Assembly: GCF_901873445.1 (NCBI RefSeq)
Contig: NZ_CABFLN010000064.1
Location: 1 to 64,000 of the forward strand
Origin: Gemella haemolysans
GTDB taxonomy: Bacteria; Bacillota; Bacilli; Staphylococcales; Gemellaceae
Direction of reading: 5' to 3'
Length of the DNA: 64,000 nucleotides
Position 1 is the stretch's first letter; each line of letters opens with the position of its first letter. The notes beneath the pieces are model-generated. The model ran no database searches. It was not told the DNA's origin and worked only from the letters and a program-made list of their open reading frames with translations. This document shows, piece after piece, positions 27,617 to 37,551 of this stretch. The position numbers and the translations under genes are program-made.

Positions 27617-27970
27617 TGGAGATGGCGGGATTTGAACCCGCGTCCAAAAATACCTCCCCTTAGCTTCTACATGTTTAGTTTACCTATTGAATTTAATTTT
27701 CTACTTAAGCCGATAAACAGGCAATGAAAAACGAGTTTGATTAATCTCTTATTTTTTTCTACAAACGGAAGAAAAAAATCGTAGACTGCTAAGAATGAAC
27801 CGATTAGCTTTGTCACAGTCAAACAAAGTAATCAGCCTTTAGCTTATTAAGCTGCTAAAGCGTAATTTGTTTTTTCGCCAGTTATATTTAACTGATGTGT
27901 TGTTAAAGAAGACAACCCTCCTACATGCCACCAAGAAGACTAGCATCCCTGTCGAATCCTAAACATCCCC
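27617..27970 (-). ncRNA. ssrA: transfer-messenger RNA (tmRNA)
   Basis: Read on the minus strand, the 5' end GGGGATG pairs with CATCTCC next to an encoded 3' CCA. GGTTCAAATCC near the 3' end is the T arm. An internal frame reads GEKTNYALAA followed by TAA TAA. By analogy with Staphylococcus, where the resume codon is GGC, the tag would be (A)GEKTNYALAA, ending in the usual LAA degradation signal. The length, 354 nt, is normal. It rescues stalled ribosomes together with SmpB, which is not in this window. Confidence 0.95.
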
Positions 27971-28121
27971 TAATTGTGATTATTATATTTTATCATAAAA
28001 TCAAGATTATGTAAAATTTTATTATTTTATATATACAACGACACTTCCAATTAACTTTCTAACAACAACTATATCAATTATGATATAATTAATATTAAGA
28101 AATAAAAACTAAGGAGGTACC

Positions 28122-29369
28122 ATGGAAACACTTATCAATAAATTACGACCTAATAAAATTAGTGATATTATTGGTCAACATCATTTAATTGGAGATGGAA
28201 AAGTTCTTACTAAGATAGTAGAAAGCAAAAAAATGTTCTCATTTATTTTATATGGTCCCCCTGGAACAGGAAAAACTTCAATCGCTAACGCCTTAGCTAA
28301 TGAACTAGACTATAAATTTAAAATATTAAATGCTGTAAATTCTACAAAAAAGGATTTAACTGCAGTAATAGAAGAATCGAGAAGATTCAAAAAAGTAATT
28401 TTACTACTTGATGAATTTCATAGACTAACTAAACCTATGCAGGATATACTACTTCCTGAAATCGAGTTTGACAATATTTACGTCATTGGATGCACAACAA
28501 ACAATCCATATCATACTGTTAACCCTGCAATTAGATCACGTTTAATTATTTTCGAATTACAACAAGTTTCAAACGATGATATTTATGAATATCTTAAAAT
28601 AATATCAAACAATAAAGAAATATTCCCGAAAGAGTTAAAAATAGAAGATGATGTATTTAAAACAATCGCTCTAAACTCTTCTGGCGATTTAAGATTTTCA
28701 CTAAATACTTTTGAAATTCTATATAATTTATCAAATGAAGGTGAAATTGTCACAAAAGAGAAGCTATTAAACTTATCCCTAGGAAGATTCAAAGCTTATG
28801 ACAAAGATGGCGATGCTTTTTATGATATTATTAGCGCCTTTCAAAAATCTATTCGTGGGAGTGATGTAGATGCTTCACTATACTACTTAGCATTATTGAT
28901 TGATAGTGGTGATTTAGACACTATATATAGAAGAATGAGTGTTATAGCTTATGAAGATATTGGTCTTGCTAATCCAAATATCGGACCTTTTGTTCATGCT
29001 GCTATTGAAAGTGCAAAAATGCTTGGACTACCCGAAGCAAGAATACCTTTAGCTAACGCGGTTATCCAACTAGCACTTTCGTTAAAATCTAATAGTGCTT
29101 ATATGGCAATCGACAATGCACTACACGAAACTAAGACAAATCCAAAATTTATTATTCCTGATCATCTTAGAGATGCACATTATTATGGTGCTGATAAACT
29201 AAATCGCGGCGTTGGTTACCAATATCCACACAGTCATCCAACTGGTTATATTAAACAACAATATCTCCCAGATAATTTAATAGGAAGAACATTCTATACT
29301 CCAAAAACAAATAACAAAAACGAGCAAAATCTAGCTCAATATAAAAAATTTGTAGATAATATGAAATAA
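28122..29369 (+). CDS. rarA: replication-associated recombination protein RarA (MgsA)
   Basis: Clamp-loader-like AAA+ ATPase that acts at stalled forks. 415 residues. Walker A GPPGTGKT is at 45-52, Walker B LLLDEFHR near 93-100, and the sensor and C-terminal tetramerisation region (YEDIGLANP, YPHSHPTGY) are typical. GGAGG precedes the ATG. It is transcribed toward murB; the two are separated by copy A of the dispersed element, which supplies terminators on both strands. Confidence 0.95.
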   Translation: METLINKLRPNKISDIIGQHHLIGDGKVLTKIVESKKMFSFILYGPPGTGKTSIANALANELDYKFKILNAVNSTKKDLTAVIEESRRFKKVILLLDEFHRLTKPMQDILLPEIEFDNIYVIGCTTNNPYHTVNPAIRSRLIIFELQQVSNDDIYEYLKIISNNKEIFPKELKIEDDVFKTIALNSSGDLRFSLNTFEILYNLSNEGEIVTKEKLLNLSLGRFKAYDKDGDAFYDIISAFQKSIRGSDVDASLYYLALLIDSGDLDTIYRRMSVIAYEDIGLANPNIGPFVHAAIESAKMLGLPEARIPLANAVIQLALSLKSNSAYMAIDNALHETKTNPKFIIPDHLRDAHYYGADKLNRGVGYQYPHSHPTGYIKQQYLPDNLIGRTFYTPKTNNKNEQNLAQYKKFVDNMK

Positions 29370-29390
29370 AAAAAGGGCTAATCCAGCCCT
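29367..29390 (-). terminator. minus-strand terminator at the end of element copy A
   Basis: AGGGCT (29374-29379) and AGCCCT (29385-29390) with a 5-nt loop are followed by seven T on the minus strand. It would end murB-side transcription. Confidence 0.8.
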
Positions 29391-29548
29391 GAAATTTAAC
29401 AAAGTTCATAAGTGAACTCATAGACGCAGTGGTTTATTGATATCTAAATTCGCTTTATAAAAGCTTTTTAGACATCTAATAAACTGTGCGAGGGTGACTC
29501 GACAAAATCGATTTCTTCGAAATCACGATTTTTGAGTCACTCCTTTTT
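29372..29548 (-). repeat. dispersed structured intergenic element, copy A
   Basis: Aligned by eye with 35231-35417 over about 180 bp (both begin AAAAAGG..GTGACTCAAAAATC and share TTTATAAAG and TTAGATATCAATA). On the minus strand it folds as a long GTGACTC/GAGTCAC hairpin with an inner AAAATCG/CGATTTT stem, a second stem (TTTATTAGATGTCTAAA with TTTAGATATCAATAAA), a small AGTTCA/TGAACT hairpin and the AGGGCT terminator. On the plus strand the first hairpin ends in T6 and can terminate rarA. It starts at the murB stop codon. Confidence 0.75.
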
Positions 29549-30450
29549 TACTCACCTAAAATTTTAACTTCACACTCAAGCTCAACACCTGAATCTTCAA
29601 AAACTTTTTTCTGAACTTCTTTAATTAAGTTTTTATAATCTTCACACGTTGCAGAATTTATATTAACCATAAACCCAGCGTGTTTTTTTGATACTTGTAC
29701 TCCTCCTACAGTTAAACCTTGTAATCCAGCATCTTGAATTAGTTTCCCTGCAAAGTAGCCTTCCGGTCTTTTAAATACAGATCCACATGAAGGGTATTCT
29801 AAAGGTTGTTTATCTGAACGCATTTTATTCAATTCATCAACTTTAGAAATGATTTCTTCTTTGTTTCCTTTTTTCATTTGGAAATATACTCTAGAAATAA
29901 TTTCCTTAGTTTCTTGAACTACAGAATGTCTATATGAGAATTTCATCTGTTCATTAGTATAGATTTTCTTTTCACCATTTTTAGTGAAAACCTCGACTTT
30001 GTGAACAACTTCCTTCATCTCACCGCCGTATGCACCAGCATTCATGAAGATTGCCCCACCTACGCTTCCTGGAATACCACATGAAAATTCAAGATTTGTT
30101 AGGCTATTTTCTATACAAAAATCAGCAAGTTCTTTTAGTGTTAATCCAGCATAACAAGAAATAATATCACCATCTAATAATTCAATATTATTCATGTCAC
30201 TAGTCAGAGCGACAATTCCGTTAATTCCATTATCAGAAATTAATACATTTGAACCATTACCTAGTATAGTTAATTCAATGTTATTTTCATAGCTATAAGA
30301 TATAACATTTTGTAAATCTTCTTCATTTGTTATTTTCACTAATACTTCGGCATTTCCACCCGTTTTTGTAAAACTATATTTTCTTAGAGGTTCATTATAT
30401 AGTACTTCACTATTTTGAACAATCTCCTCAATATTTTTTATTTTAATCAT
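29548..30450 (-). CDS. murB: UDP-N-acetylenolpyruvoylglucosamine reductase
   Basis: FAD-dependent reductase that makes UDP-MurNAc for peptidoglycan. About 300 residues from the ATG at 30450; a TTG nine bases upstream is closer than allowed to the AAAAGGA site. FAD-binding GNGSNVLI and SCGIPGSVGGAIFMNAGAYGG, then the SYRHS stretch and the YPSCGSVFKRP block carrying the catalytic Ser mark a type II MurB. It overlaps the stop of the GrpB-like gene by 8 nt. Confidence 0.95.
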   Translation of the reverse strand: MIKIKNIEEIVQNSEVLYNEPLRKYSFTKTGGNAEVLVKITNEEDLQNVISYSYENNIELTILGNGSNVLISDNGINGIVALTSDMNNIELLDGDIISCYAGLTLKELADFCIENSLTNLEFSCGIPGSVGGAIFMNAGAYGGEMKEVVHKVEVFTKNGEKKIYTNEQMKFSYRHSVVQETKEIISRVYFQMKKGNKEEIISKVDELNKMRSDKQPLEYPSCGSVFKRPEGYFAGKLIQDAGLQGLTVGGVQVSKKHAGFMVNINSATCEDYKNLIKEVQKKVFEDSGVELECEVKILGE

Positions 30451-30964
30451 TATTTTCAATCCTTTTTAACATATCATTTATAAATATTACTTTTTTCGTT
30501 GAATAATCTTTAAACGAAAGTTCTTTATTATTATTTTTAAATGAATTATATTCATTTTTTAAAACTTCATCATTAAAAATTTCTTTAATTTTTATAAAAT
30601 CTTTATGTATTTCCGTATCACGTTGTACAACGTTTAATACAACATCATAGCTCATTGTTAGATAATCGATAATTCTAGCATATTTTATTACACCTTTTGT
30701 ACCATTATGAGCTATTCTATGATATCTGATATTATTTAGTCTTTTTTCATCGAATGTTGTTATCTCATGTAAATTTTCTACAACAACAAGTATATCAACA
30801 ATCTTTTCCCCTAATACCTGTGTATCACTCGTAGCTCCAATATGTAAAAACTCACATTTAGGCATTTTAGGAATTTCTTGTATCTTTTTTATCTCTTCTA
30901 AAAATGTTTCAACAAACATTTTATTGTCTGCTATTTCTTCAATTTTAATAGTTCTCTTATCCAT
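30443..30964 (-). CDS. GrpB/UPF0157-like nucleotidyltransferase-fold protein
   Basis: 173 residues. FLHIGATSDTQVLGEKIVDILVVV (about 40-63) matches the HIGSTSVPGLxxKPIIDI core of GrpB/UPF0157 proteins, a subgroup of the nucleotidyltransferase superfamily. A central VIKYARIIDY block replaces the usual HLHv region, so this is a divergent member. Function of the family is poorly known; the name does not imply GrpE-like activity. It overlaps murB by 8 nt. Confidence 0.65.
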   Translation of the reverse strand: MDKRTIKIEEIADNKMFVETFLEEIKKIQEIPKMPKCEFLHIGATSDTQVLGEKIVDILVVVENLHEITTFDEKRLNNIRYHRIAHNGTKGVIKYARIIDYLTMSYDVVLNVVQRDTEIHKDFIKIKEIFNDEVLKNEYNSFKNNNKELSFKDYSTKKVIFINDMLKRIENND

Positions 30965-31098
30965 TTAAAAAATCCAATCTTAAAATTAAACATACTTATA
31001 TATTATAGACTGTATTTCTTATAAAGTAAAGTTATATCTAAATTTGAACAATTCCCTTATTTATAATACTTTCCATAATATCAATTTAATAACATTTC

Positions 31099-31665
31099 TT
31101 AGCAACATTCTTTATAACAAAAACATCCTTTTTCATGATCATTTATCATTCCAATAGCCTGCATATAGCTATAAATTATCGTACTTCCTACAAAACTAAA
31201 TCCTCTTTTTTTCAGATCTTTACTTATTCTAGTAGATAACTCTGATTCACTTGCTACATCTTTGTAGCTTTCTAATTTGTTGTTGATTTTTTTATAATCT
31301 GTAAATCCCCAGATATACTTATCAAAACTCCCAAATTCTTTTTGAACCTTAAGAAATGCTACAGCATTTTTTCTAACAGAATATATTTTCAATTTATTTC
31401 TAATTATGCTAGCATCTTGTCTTAACGATTCTAAGTATTCATCGGTATAATTGGCACAGATATTATAATCAAAATTATCAAAAGCACGTTTGAAATTTTC
31501 TCGTTTCTTAAGTATTATCGACCAACTTAAACCAGCTTGCATTCCTTCTAGTATTAGATATTCAAATAACATTCGATCATTATGAGTTTCTCTCCCCCAT
31601 TCATTATCATGATATTCAATATCTAATGGTCCTATTGCCCAAGGGCATCTATTTTTATTCATCAT
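31099..31665 (-). CDS. tag: DNA-3-methyladenine glycosylase I
   Basis: Removes 3-methyladenine from alkylated DNA. 188 residues. RCPWAIGPLDIEYHDNEWG at the start, LEGMQAGLSWSIILKKREN near 32-50 and FVGSTIIYSYMQAIGMINDH near 155-175 are Tag signatures. Zinc ligands are the N-terminal Cys, and a C-terminal His and Cys (DHEKGCFC). It begins inside the last codons of mfd (11-nt overlap; ATGATGAATAA), linking two repair functions. Confidence 0.93.
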   Translation of the reverse strand: MMNKNRCPWAIGPLDIEYHDNEWGRETHNDRMLFEYLILEGMQAGLSWSIILKKRENFKRAFDNFDYNICANYTDEYLESLRQDASIIRNKLKIYSVRKNAVAFLKVQKEFGSFDKYIWGFTDYKKINNKLESYKDVASESELSTRISKDLKKRGFSFVGSTIIYSYMQAIGMINDHEKGCFCYKECC

Positions 31666-34600
31666 TCTTCTCCAAATTATTATATACTAAGGCTAACATT
31701 TCTCTAATTCGTCTAATGTTATATCTTTCTTTTTTATCTATTTCAAGGAAGAATCCATCTTTTGCAACGATACGTATGTCCTTATGCGGCGTTAAAGCCG
31801 TAAATAATTCTTTTCCTTTAAGACTGTTCATAATGTCTTTATCAAAAGTTACAACTACTTTATTGGCTAACTCTTTAATGCTAGTCACCATAGTATTTTT
31901 CGCCATAACTTTCAGATAACATATATCTATTAGGTTATTAACTTCTTCTCCAAAATCAGAGAATCTATCAATTAGATCTTCTACAATGCTATCAATCTCT
32001 TCATCACTAACTACATTATTTAATCTCTTATAGAAATCTATTTTATCTGCATCACTAGTAATATACTCTTTTGGAATAAATGCATCAACGTTAAGTTTAA
32101 TTTCTAGATCATCTGTCTTGACTTCAAAAATATCTTTCTTAATTTTCGGAGTAGCTTCTTTAATTATATTTTCATAGTAGCTAACATCTTGTGTTCGATC
32201 TTGTTCTAATAACGGTTCTAAAATTCCTTTTTTCTCTTGAATTTCTTGTTCTAACATTTGAGAATACAATGTATAACCTACCGAATCAATGAAACCATGC
32301 TGTCTTCCGCCGAGTACATCTCCAGCCCCTCTAATAGATAAGTCCTGCATAGCGATTTTAAAACCACTACCTAAAGAAGTAAAGTTCTTGATCGCAGATA
32401 ACCTCTTCTCTGAGTTCTCAGTTAATGACTTAAACGGTTCATACATTAAGTATGCATAAGCCTCTCTACTACTACGACCTACTCGTCCACGAAGTTGATA
32501 CAATTGACTTAATCCGAAGCGATCGGCATCTTCAACTATTAATGTATTTACATTAGAGATATCAATACCTGTCTCAATAATTGTTGTCGATATTAGCATA
32601 TCATATTTTCTATCTATAACGTCAGACATAATATTTTCAAGTTCTCTTTGACTCATTCTACCATGTGCATATGCTATGTTTATATCAGGCAATAATCGTT
32701 TTAGCTCTAAATATTTTTCATCAATAGTTTCTACTCTATTATAAACATAAAACACCTGTCCTCCACGATTAATCTCATTCATAACCGCTTCTTTTATAAC
32801 CATTTTATTTTGAACTGTCACAAAAGTTTGGATTGGTTGACGTTCTCTTGGAGGTGTCTCAATCACCGATAAATCCCTAATACCTATTAAACTCATATGT
32901 AATGTTCTAGGAATTGGAGTAGCACTAAGGGTAAGAACATCTACTGTATTTTTAAGATGTTTTATTTTTTCTTTATGTTTAACTCCAAAACGTTGTTCTT
33001 CATCAATTATTAATAAACCTAAATCTTTGTATTTAAATTTGTCATTTAATAGTTTATGAGTTCCAACAATAATATCTATTTTACCTTCTTCAAGTTTTTT
33101 ACAAATTTCAGTAATATCTTTTGCAGATTTAAATCTACTTACTACTTCTATATTTACTGGGAAATTCGCAAATCTACTTACAAAATTATCATAGTGTTGT
33201 TCAGCAAGTAACGTAGTTGGTACTAATAGTGCAACTTGCTTATTGTCAGTAACTGCTTTAAACGCAACTCTCATCGCTACCTCTGTTTTACCGAAACCAA
33301 CATCTCCACATAGAAGTCTATCCATCGGACGTTGTTTTTCCATATCTCTTTTAATTTCTTCTGTAGCTTTCACCTGGTCATCCGTTGGTGTATATGAAAA
33401 ATCAGCTTCAAATTCAGACTGCATACTTCCATCTAAGCTATACGCATATCCAGAACTTAATTCACGTTTAATATATAACTTAATAAGATCTTCAGATATA
33501 TCCTCAATTTCTTTTCGGACTCTACTTTTAGTCTTCTGCCAATTTTTTGTTCCTAGTTTATTTAATACTGGTTTTCTATTATCAGTAGACGTGGTATATT
33601 TTTGGATATAGTTCATATTATTTATATCTACATAAATAATATCACCACCGTCATAGACGATTTTTAAGAAATCTTTATATACTCCGCCAACTTCAACATT
33701 TTCAATCCCTTCGTATAGCCCTATCCCATGACTAACATGAACGATATAGTCTCCTACATTTAGTTCTTGGTAATTTCTAATTTTTTCTGAGTTAGTATAT
33801 TTAAATTTTACGCGACGTTTTTTTCTCTCTTCTTCAGTAAAAAGTTCGCGTGGGGTAAGTAAAAATATTTTATTCTTTCTATCCTCTAATCCTTTTAGAT
33901 GATACTTATTCACATCGATGAAGATTTTCCCTTCTTTAACACCATAATAAATATCATCATAGAAATAATTATCGAATAGTACCTTTTCTACATAATCTTT
34001 TTGTTTTTGAGTGTTTAATGAAATAATTACCTTATAATTATCCGTTAATTTTTCACGTATTTCTTTAGCTAAATATTCTTCACTTGAATAATAAGCCAAA
34101 TCAATTATATCTAAATTGTAGTTTTTTTCTATAAGCTTATTATTAAGTTTTAAGGTAGATAAATAGAATTTTCTTACATCTAAGTTTTGAATTTTTTCAA
34201 AAGCTACATTATCTATTACATCTTGATATATATAATTTCTATTCATCTCTTGAAGACTTGTTAAAAAGTATTCTCGTAGTCCTTCTATTTTTTCTAAGAT
34301 TTTATGATAATTGTCATAGAAGACTATAATATCATCTGTTAAATAGTCGGCAATACTATACGTATTTTCATAAACTAAATTCGAAAAACTTTCTAAATCA
34401 CTAAAATCGCCAGTTGCTTTATAAATTTCTATCTTCTCTTGAAGATAGGCACTAATCTCTTGATAGTTTTCTTCTTCTCTTAATTTTTTATCATTTAGCT
34501 TAGTAAGTATTTTCTCAACAACTACATCTTTTTCTTCAGAAGTAAGGAAAAAATCACTTGTAGGATAAATAACTGCACTATCAATTTTTTCTAACGATCT

Positions 34601-35206
34601 TTGTGTAATTTCATCAAAAGTTCTCATACTATCAAGTTCATCATCAAAAAAGTCCAATCTAATAGGCTTCTCACTTAGGGGACTGAAAATATCAACTATA
34701 CTCCCCCTCTTTGAAAATTCTCCTACTACATCGACACTCTCAACACGATGATACCCCATATTTACAAGTTTTCTCTGTAACTCATCAAAACTAATAACTG
34801 TATCTTCATTAATTTCAAAGCTATTATTTTTAAAATCACTAGGATTTTTTACAGTTCTATAAATTGCTTCTATCGGAATTATTATTATACTTTTTACATT
34901 ATGAACTAAATTCTCAAGTACTTTAATAGAATTTTGTACCAAATCGTTACTTTTAGAAGTATGACGTTTTAGTATATCAATTTCTGGATATATATATATT
35001 TCACCTTCGAAATCATTTAAAATAGCGAACAATTCTTCAGCTTCTGCTTTACTTTGTGATAACACTACAACTGTCTTATCACCATTTTTATATTCGTTAT
35101 ATATTTCTAAAGCACGTGTTGTTAAATTTTGTCCGTATACGCCTATATTTTTATTCTTTTTTTCAAATTGCAAATTAACAATTTCTAAAAGACTATCTTT
35201 TATCAT
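31655..35206 (-). CDS. mfd: transcription-repair coupling factor Mfd
   Basis: ATP-dependent translocase that removes stalled RNA polymerase from lesions and recruits UvrA. 1183 residues, typical. UvrB-homology domains occupy about 1-400. The CarD-like RNA polymerase-interacting domain (LNVGDYIVHVSHGIGLYEGI) lies near 480-550. Walker A GDVGFGKTE, a DEEQ box and the RecG-like QLRGRVGRS and GDVLGGRQHG motifs follow, then the C-terminal TRCF domain. prs-pth-mfd order is conserved in Bacillales. Element copy B stands between pth and mfd. Confidence 0.97.
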   Translation of the reverse strand: MIKDSLLEIVNLQFEKKNKNIGVYGQNLTTRALEIYNEYKNGDKTVVVLSQSKAEAEELFAILNDFEGEIYIYPEIDILKRHTSKSNDLVQNSIKVLENLVHNVKSIIIIPIEAIYRTVKNPSDFKNNSFEINEDTVISFDELQRKLVNMGYHRVESVDVVGEFSKRGSIVDIFSPLSEKPIRLDFFDDELDSMRTFDEITQRSLEKIDSAVIYPTSDFFLTSEEKDVVVEKILTKLNDKKLREEENYQEISAYLQEKIEIYKATGDFSDLESFSNLVYENTYSIADYLTDDIIVFYDNYHKILEKIEGLREYFLTSLQEMNRNYIYQDVIDNVAFEKIQNLDVRKFYLSTLKLNNKLIEKNYNLDIIDLAYYSSEEYLAKEIREKLTDNYKVIISLNTQKQKDYVEKVLFDNYFYDDIYYGVKEGKIFIDVNKYHLKGLEDRKNKIFLLTPRELFTEEERKKRRVKFKYTNSEKIRNYQELNVGDYIVHVSHGIGLYEGIENVEVGGVYKDFLKIVYDGGDIIYVDINNMNYIQKYTTSTDNRKPVLNKLGTKNWQKTKSRVRKEIEDISEDLIKLYIKRELSSGYAYSLDGSMQSEFEADFSYTPTDDQVKATEEIKRDMEKQRPMDRLLCGDVGFGKTEVAMRVAFKAVTDNKQVALLVPTTLLAEQHYDNFVSRFANFPVNIEVVSRFKSAKDITEICKKLEEGKIDIIVGTHKLLNDKFKYKDLGLLIIDEEQRFGVKHKEKIKHLKNTVDVLTLSATPIPRTLHMSLIGIRDLSVIETPPRERQPIQTFVTVQNKMVIKEAVMNEINRGGQVFYVYNRVETIDEKYLELKRLLPDINIAYAHGRMSQRELENIMSDVIDRKYDMLISTTIIETGIDISNVNTLIVEDADRFGLSQLYQLRGRVGRSSREAYAYLMYEPFKSLTENSEKRLSAIKNFTSLGSGFKIAMQDLSIRGAGDVLGGRQHGFIDSVGYTLYSQMLEQEIQEKKGILEPLLEQDRTQDVSYYENIIKEATPKIKKDIFEVKTDDLEIKLNVDAFIPKEYITSDADKIDFYKRLNNVVSDEEIDSIVEDLIDRFSDFGEEVNNLIDICYLKVMAKNTMVTSIKELANKVVVTFDKDIMNSLKGKELFTALTPHKDIRIVAKDGFFLEIDKKERYNIRRIREMLALVYNNLEKNDE

Positions 35207-35230
35207 ATACGCTCCTTTCTACAACAAATA

Positions 35231-35417
35231 GCAGCAAAAAGGGAGTGACTCAAAAATCACAATTTCAGAAAAATCGATTTTATCGAGACTCCACAAAGGT
35301 TATTAGATATCTAACATACTTTTATAAAGAATACTTAGATATCAATAGTCCACTTCACCTATAAATTACATATAAACTTTTAAAATTTAGGACTTCTGGG
35401 ATGGCATCTTTTGCTGC
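35231..35417 (+). repeat. dispersed structured intergenic element, copy B
   Basis: Second copy, oriented on the plus strand, against the prs-pth-mfd operon. It keeps the first hairpin (GGAGT...ACTCC with AAAATC/GATTTT inside), the TTATTAGATATCTAA/TTAGATATCAATAG stem, and TTTTATAAAG between. It is bounded by a 9-bp inverted repeat, GCAGCAAAA (35231-35239) and TTTTGCTGC (35409-35417). On the minus strand the first hairpin is followed by T5 and could stop read-through into mfd. Confidence 0.75.
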
Positions 35418-35425
35418 AATTATTT

Positions 35426-35983
35426 TTAATTATATTTATTCATTAAATCTACGAAACTCATTTTTGAGAAATCTTCAATACAGTTTACACTCTTAGAATA
35501 AATTTTTTCAATTTCATTCATTTCGTCTTTCAAGAATCTTCCTAAGACATAATCAACTACTTTCATTGGCGGTGTTGGTCTGTCTATTCCAATTTTCAAC
35601 CTATTGAATTTCTCTGTTCCTAAGTGGCTAATAATACTCTTAATTCCATTATGACCACCACTACTTCCCTTAGCTTTTAATTTAAAGTTTGCAGTTTTTG
35701 TATCTAAATCGTCATAAATTATTAATATGTCTTCAATATCAATTTCAAAATAATCATAAAACTTACCTACTGCTTCTCCTGAAAGATTCATATAAGTTGT
35801 TGGCTTTACTAATAAATATTTAATTCCATTGTGATATGCTATAGCATATTCAGCGTTAAATTTCGTTTTATCAAAACTTACATTCCAAGATTTAGCTAGT
35901 TCATCAAGTACCATAAATCCAATATTATGTCTTGTATTTTCATACTGTTTACCTGGATTACCTAATCCAACTATTAATTTCAT
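35426..35983 (-). CDS. pth: peptidyl-tRNA hydrolase
   Basis: Cleaves peptidyl-tRNA released from stalled ribosomes. 185 residues. GLGNPGKQYENTRHNIGFMV carries Asn and the catalytic His19/20, YDDLDTKTANFKLKAKGSSGGHNGIKSI is the tRNA-contact block. It follows prs by about 100 bases and precedes mfd, as in Bacillus. Confidence 0.96.
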   Translation of the reverse strand: MKLIVGLGNPGKQYENTRHNIGFMVLDELAKSWNVSFDKTKFNAEYAIAYHNGIKYLLVKPTTYMNLSGEAVGKFYDYFEIDIEDILIIYDDLDTKTANFKLKAKGSSGGHNGIKSIISHLGTEKFNRLKIGIDRPTPPMKVVDYVLGRFLKDEMNEIEKIYSKSVNCIEDFSKMSFVDLMNKYN

Positions 35984-36026
35984 AAATTATCCTCACTTTT
36001 ATTTTTTTTACTATCGAATATACGAC

Positions 36027-36061
36027 TTAAAGAAGGCAACGGACACCGCTGCCTTCTTTAA
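36027..36061 (-). terminator. hairpin between prs and pth
   Basis: A 12-bp perfect stem (36027-36038 with 36050-36061) with an 11-nt loop. The T tract on the minus strand is weak, so it may be a partial terminator or processing site. Confidence 0.55.
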
Positions 36062-36080
36062 AGATTAATTTAATTAATGA

Positions 36081-37031
36081 TTATTCAAAAAGAACACTTA
36101 CAGGTTCGTTATTGTGAATTTTGTAAATTGCTTTAGCAATTAAATCACCTACACATAACGGTACCATTTTATCTAATTTTTTCTCTTCTGGAATATCAAT
36201 TGTGTTAGCATATACTAACTCTTTAATTGGAGAATTTTCAATTCTATCTAATGCTTGTCCACTTAATACAGCATGTGAGCAACTTGCATAAACTTCTTTT
36301 GCTCCTCTATCTTTAAGTGCTTGAGCTCCTAAAGTAATTGTTCCCGCTGTATCAATAATATCATCTATAAGAATGCAAGTTTTTCCTTCAATATTACCTA
36401 CAATGTTCATTACTTCAGCAACATTTGGTTTTGGTCTTCTCTTATCGATAATTGCGATTGGCGTATTTAATGCATCTGCTAGTTTTCTAGCACGTGTTAC
36501 ACCACCGTGGTCTGGCGATACAACAACAACTTCTTCCATATCTGGAAGTTTTTCTTTGAAATATTTCGCAATAATTGGTACACACATAAGGTGATCAACT
36601 GGAATATCAAAGAATCCCTGAATTTGAAGTGCGTGAAGATCTAATGCAATTACACGATCTGCCCCTGCTACTTCTAATAAGTTAGCTACTAATTTAGCAG
36701 TAATTGGTTCACGACTTCTTGCTTTTCTATCTTGTCGTGCATATCCGTAATAAGGGATTACAACATTAATTGTGTCCACTGAAGCACGTTTAAGTGCATC
36801 TATCATAATTAATAAAGTCATTAAATTGTCATTTACAGGGCCACTAGTTGATTGTAGTACGAATACTTCACTACCACGTACACTTTCCTCTATATTAATT
36901 GAAACCTCTCCGTCACTAAATTTTTTAACGCTACATTTACTTAATTCTACTCCTAGTGACTTCGCTACTTGTTTTGCTAATGGAATGTTAGCATTTAATG
37001 AAAACAGCTTTAATGGTTTATCTACAAGCAT
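36081..37031 (-). CDS. prs: ribose-phosphate pyrophosphokinase
   Basis: Makes PRPP from ribose 5-phosphate and ATP for nucleotide, His and NAD synthesis. 316 residues. [36 protein letters not shown] and the PRPP loop [14 protein letters not shown] are intact, indicating a class I enzyme. Its ATG follows GGAGAAAAATTTAAT. The promoter appears to be an extended -10 about 60 bases upstream. Confidence 0.97.
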   Translation of the reverse strand: MLVDKPLKLFSLNANIPLAKQVAKSLGVELSKCSVKKFSDGEVSINIEESVRGSEVFVLQSTSGPVNDNLMTLLIMIDALKRASVDTINVVIPYYGYARQDRKARSREPITAKLVANLLEVAGADRVIALDLHALQIQGFFDIPVDHLMCVPIIAKYFKEKLPDMEEVVVVSPDHGGVTRARKLADALNTPIAIIDKRRPKPNVAEVMNIVGNIEGKTCILIDDIIDTAGTITLGAQALKDRGAKEVYASCSHAVLSGQALDRIENSPIKELVYANTIDIPEEKKLDKMVPLCVGDLIAKAIYKIHNNEPVSVLFE

Positions 37032-37089
37032 ATTAAATTTTTCTCCTTAAAATTTGGTTCGATAGTAATACAGATGTATTCCGTTAATT

Positions 37090-37098
37090 ATTATAGCA
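37090..37098 (-). promoter_or_regulatory. extended -10 promoter element of prs
   Basis: On the minus strand TGCTATAAT stands 59 bases before the prs start codon. No convincing -35 is seen at 17 bp. Confidence 0.55.
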
Positions 37099-37551
37099 TA
37101 AATATTTGATAATTTCTACTGTTATCAAGTATAGACCAATTAAAATTCACTAATTTTTTTACTATTTATTATTTTCCACAATGCAACTTGTTATAATCTA
37201 TGTATATTTATTATATAATCTTTTAGAATTTTAAAAATCATTCATAATCTGTATCAGTAATCTATAAAATTCTTTTTCATTTTTGATAAAACGTTCGTGT
37301 ATTTCTGTTGTTACAGAGAATTTTTTAATTATTTTGAATATTTTTTCTATTTATTAGTTTATTTATTTGTCATAGTATGCTATCATTATAGAATATAGAA
37401 TGATGACCTGTTATTTAAGATTTTGACTTTTAAATTTCAAAACATTTTTAGTTAACATAGTTTCTAATATACTTATATTTTTTCTTAAGTTTATATTTTA
37501 GAAATATAAATACTCATTATTCTTGAAATATATAATTAAAGGAGTGACCTT
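37099..37551. other. long AT-rich prs-glyA divergent region
   Basis: No gene is supported in this 450-bp stretch. A possible plus-strand promoter for glyA is TTGTCA (37367-37372), 16 bp, TAGAAT (37389-37394). It would give a leader of about 150 nt. I found no T-box AGGGTGG motif, no strong hairpin and no terminator in the leader. Confidence 0.4.

Noticed and set aside
37372..37551. T-box or riboswitch in the glyA leader
   Set aside because: No AGGGTGG T-box core, no specifier-like stem and no terminator were seen in the 150-base leader.
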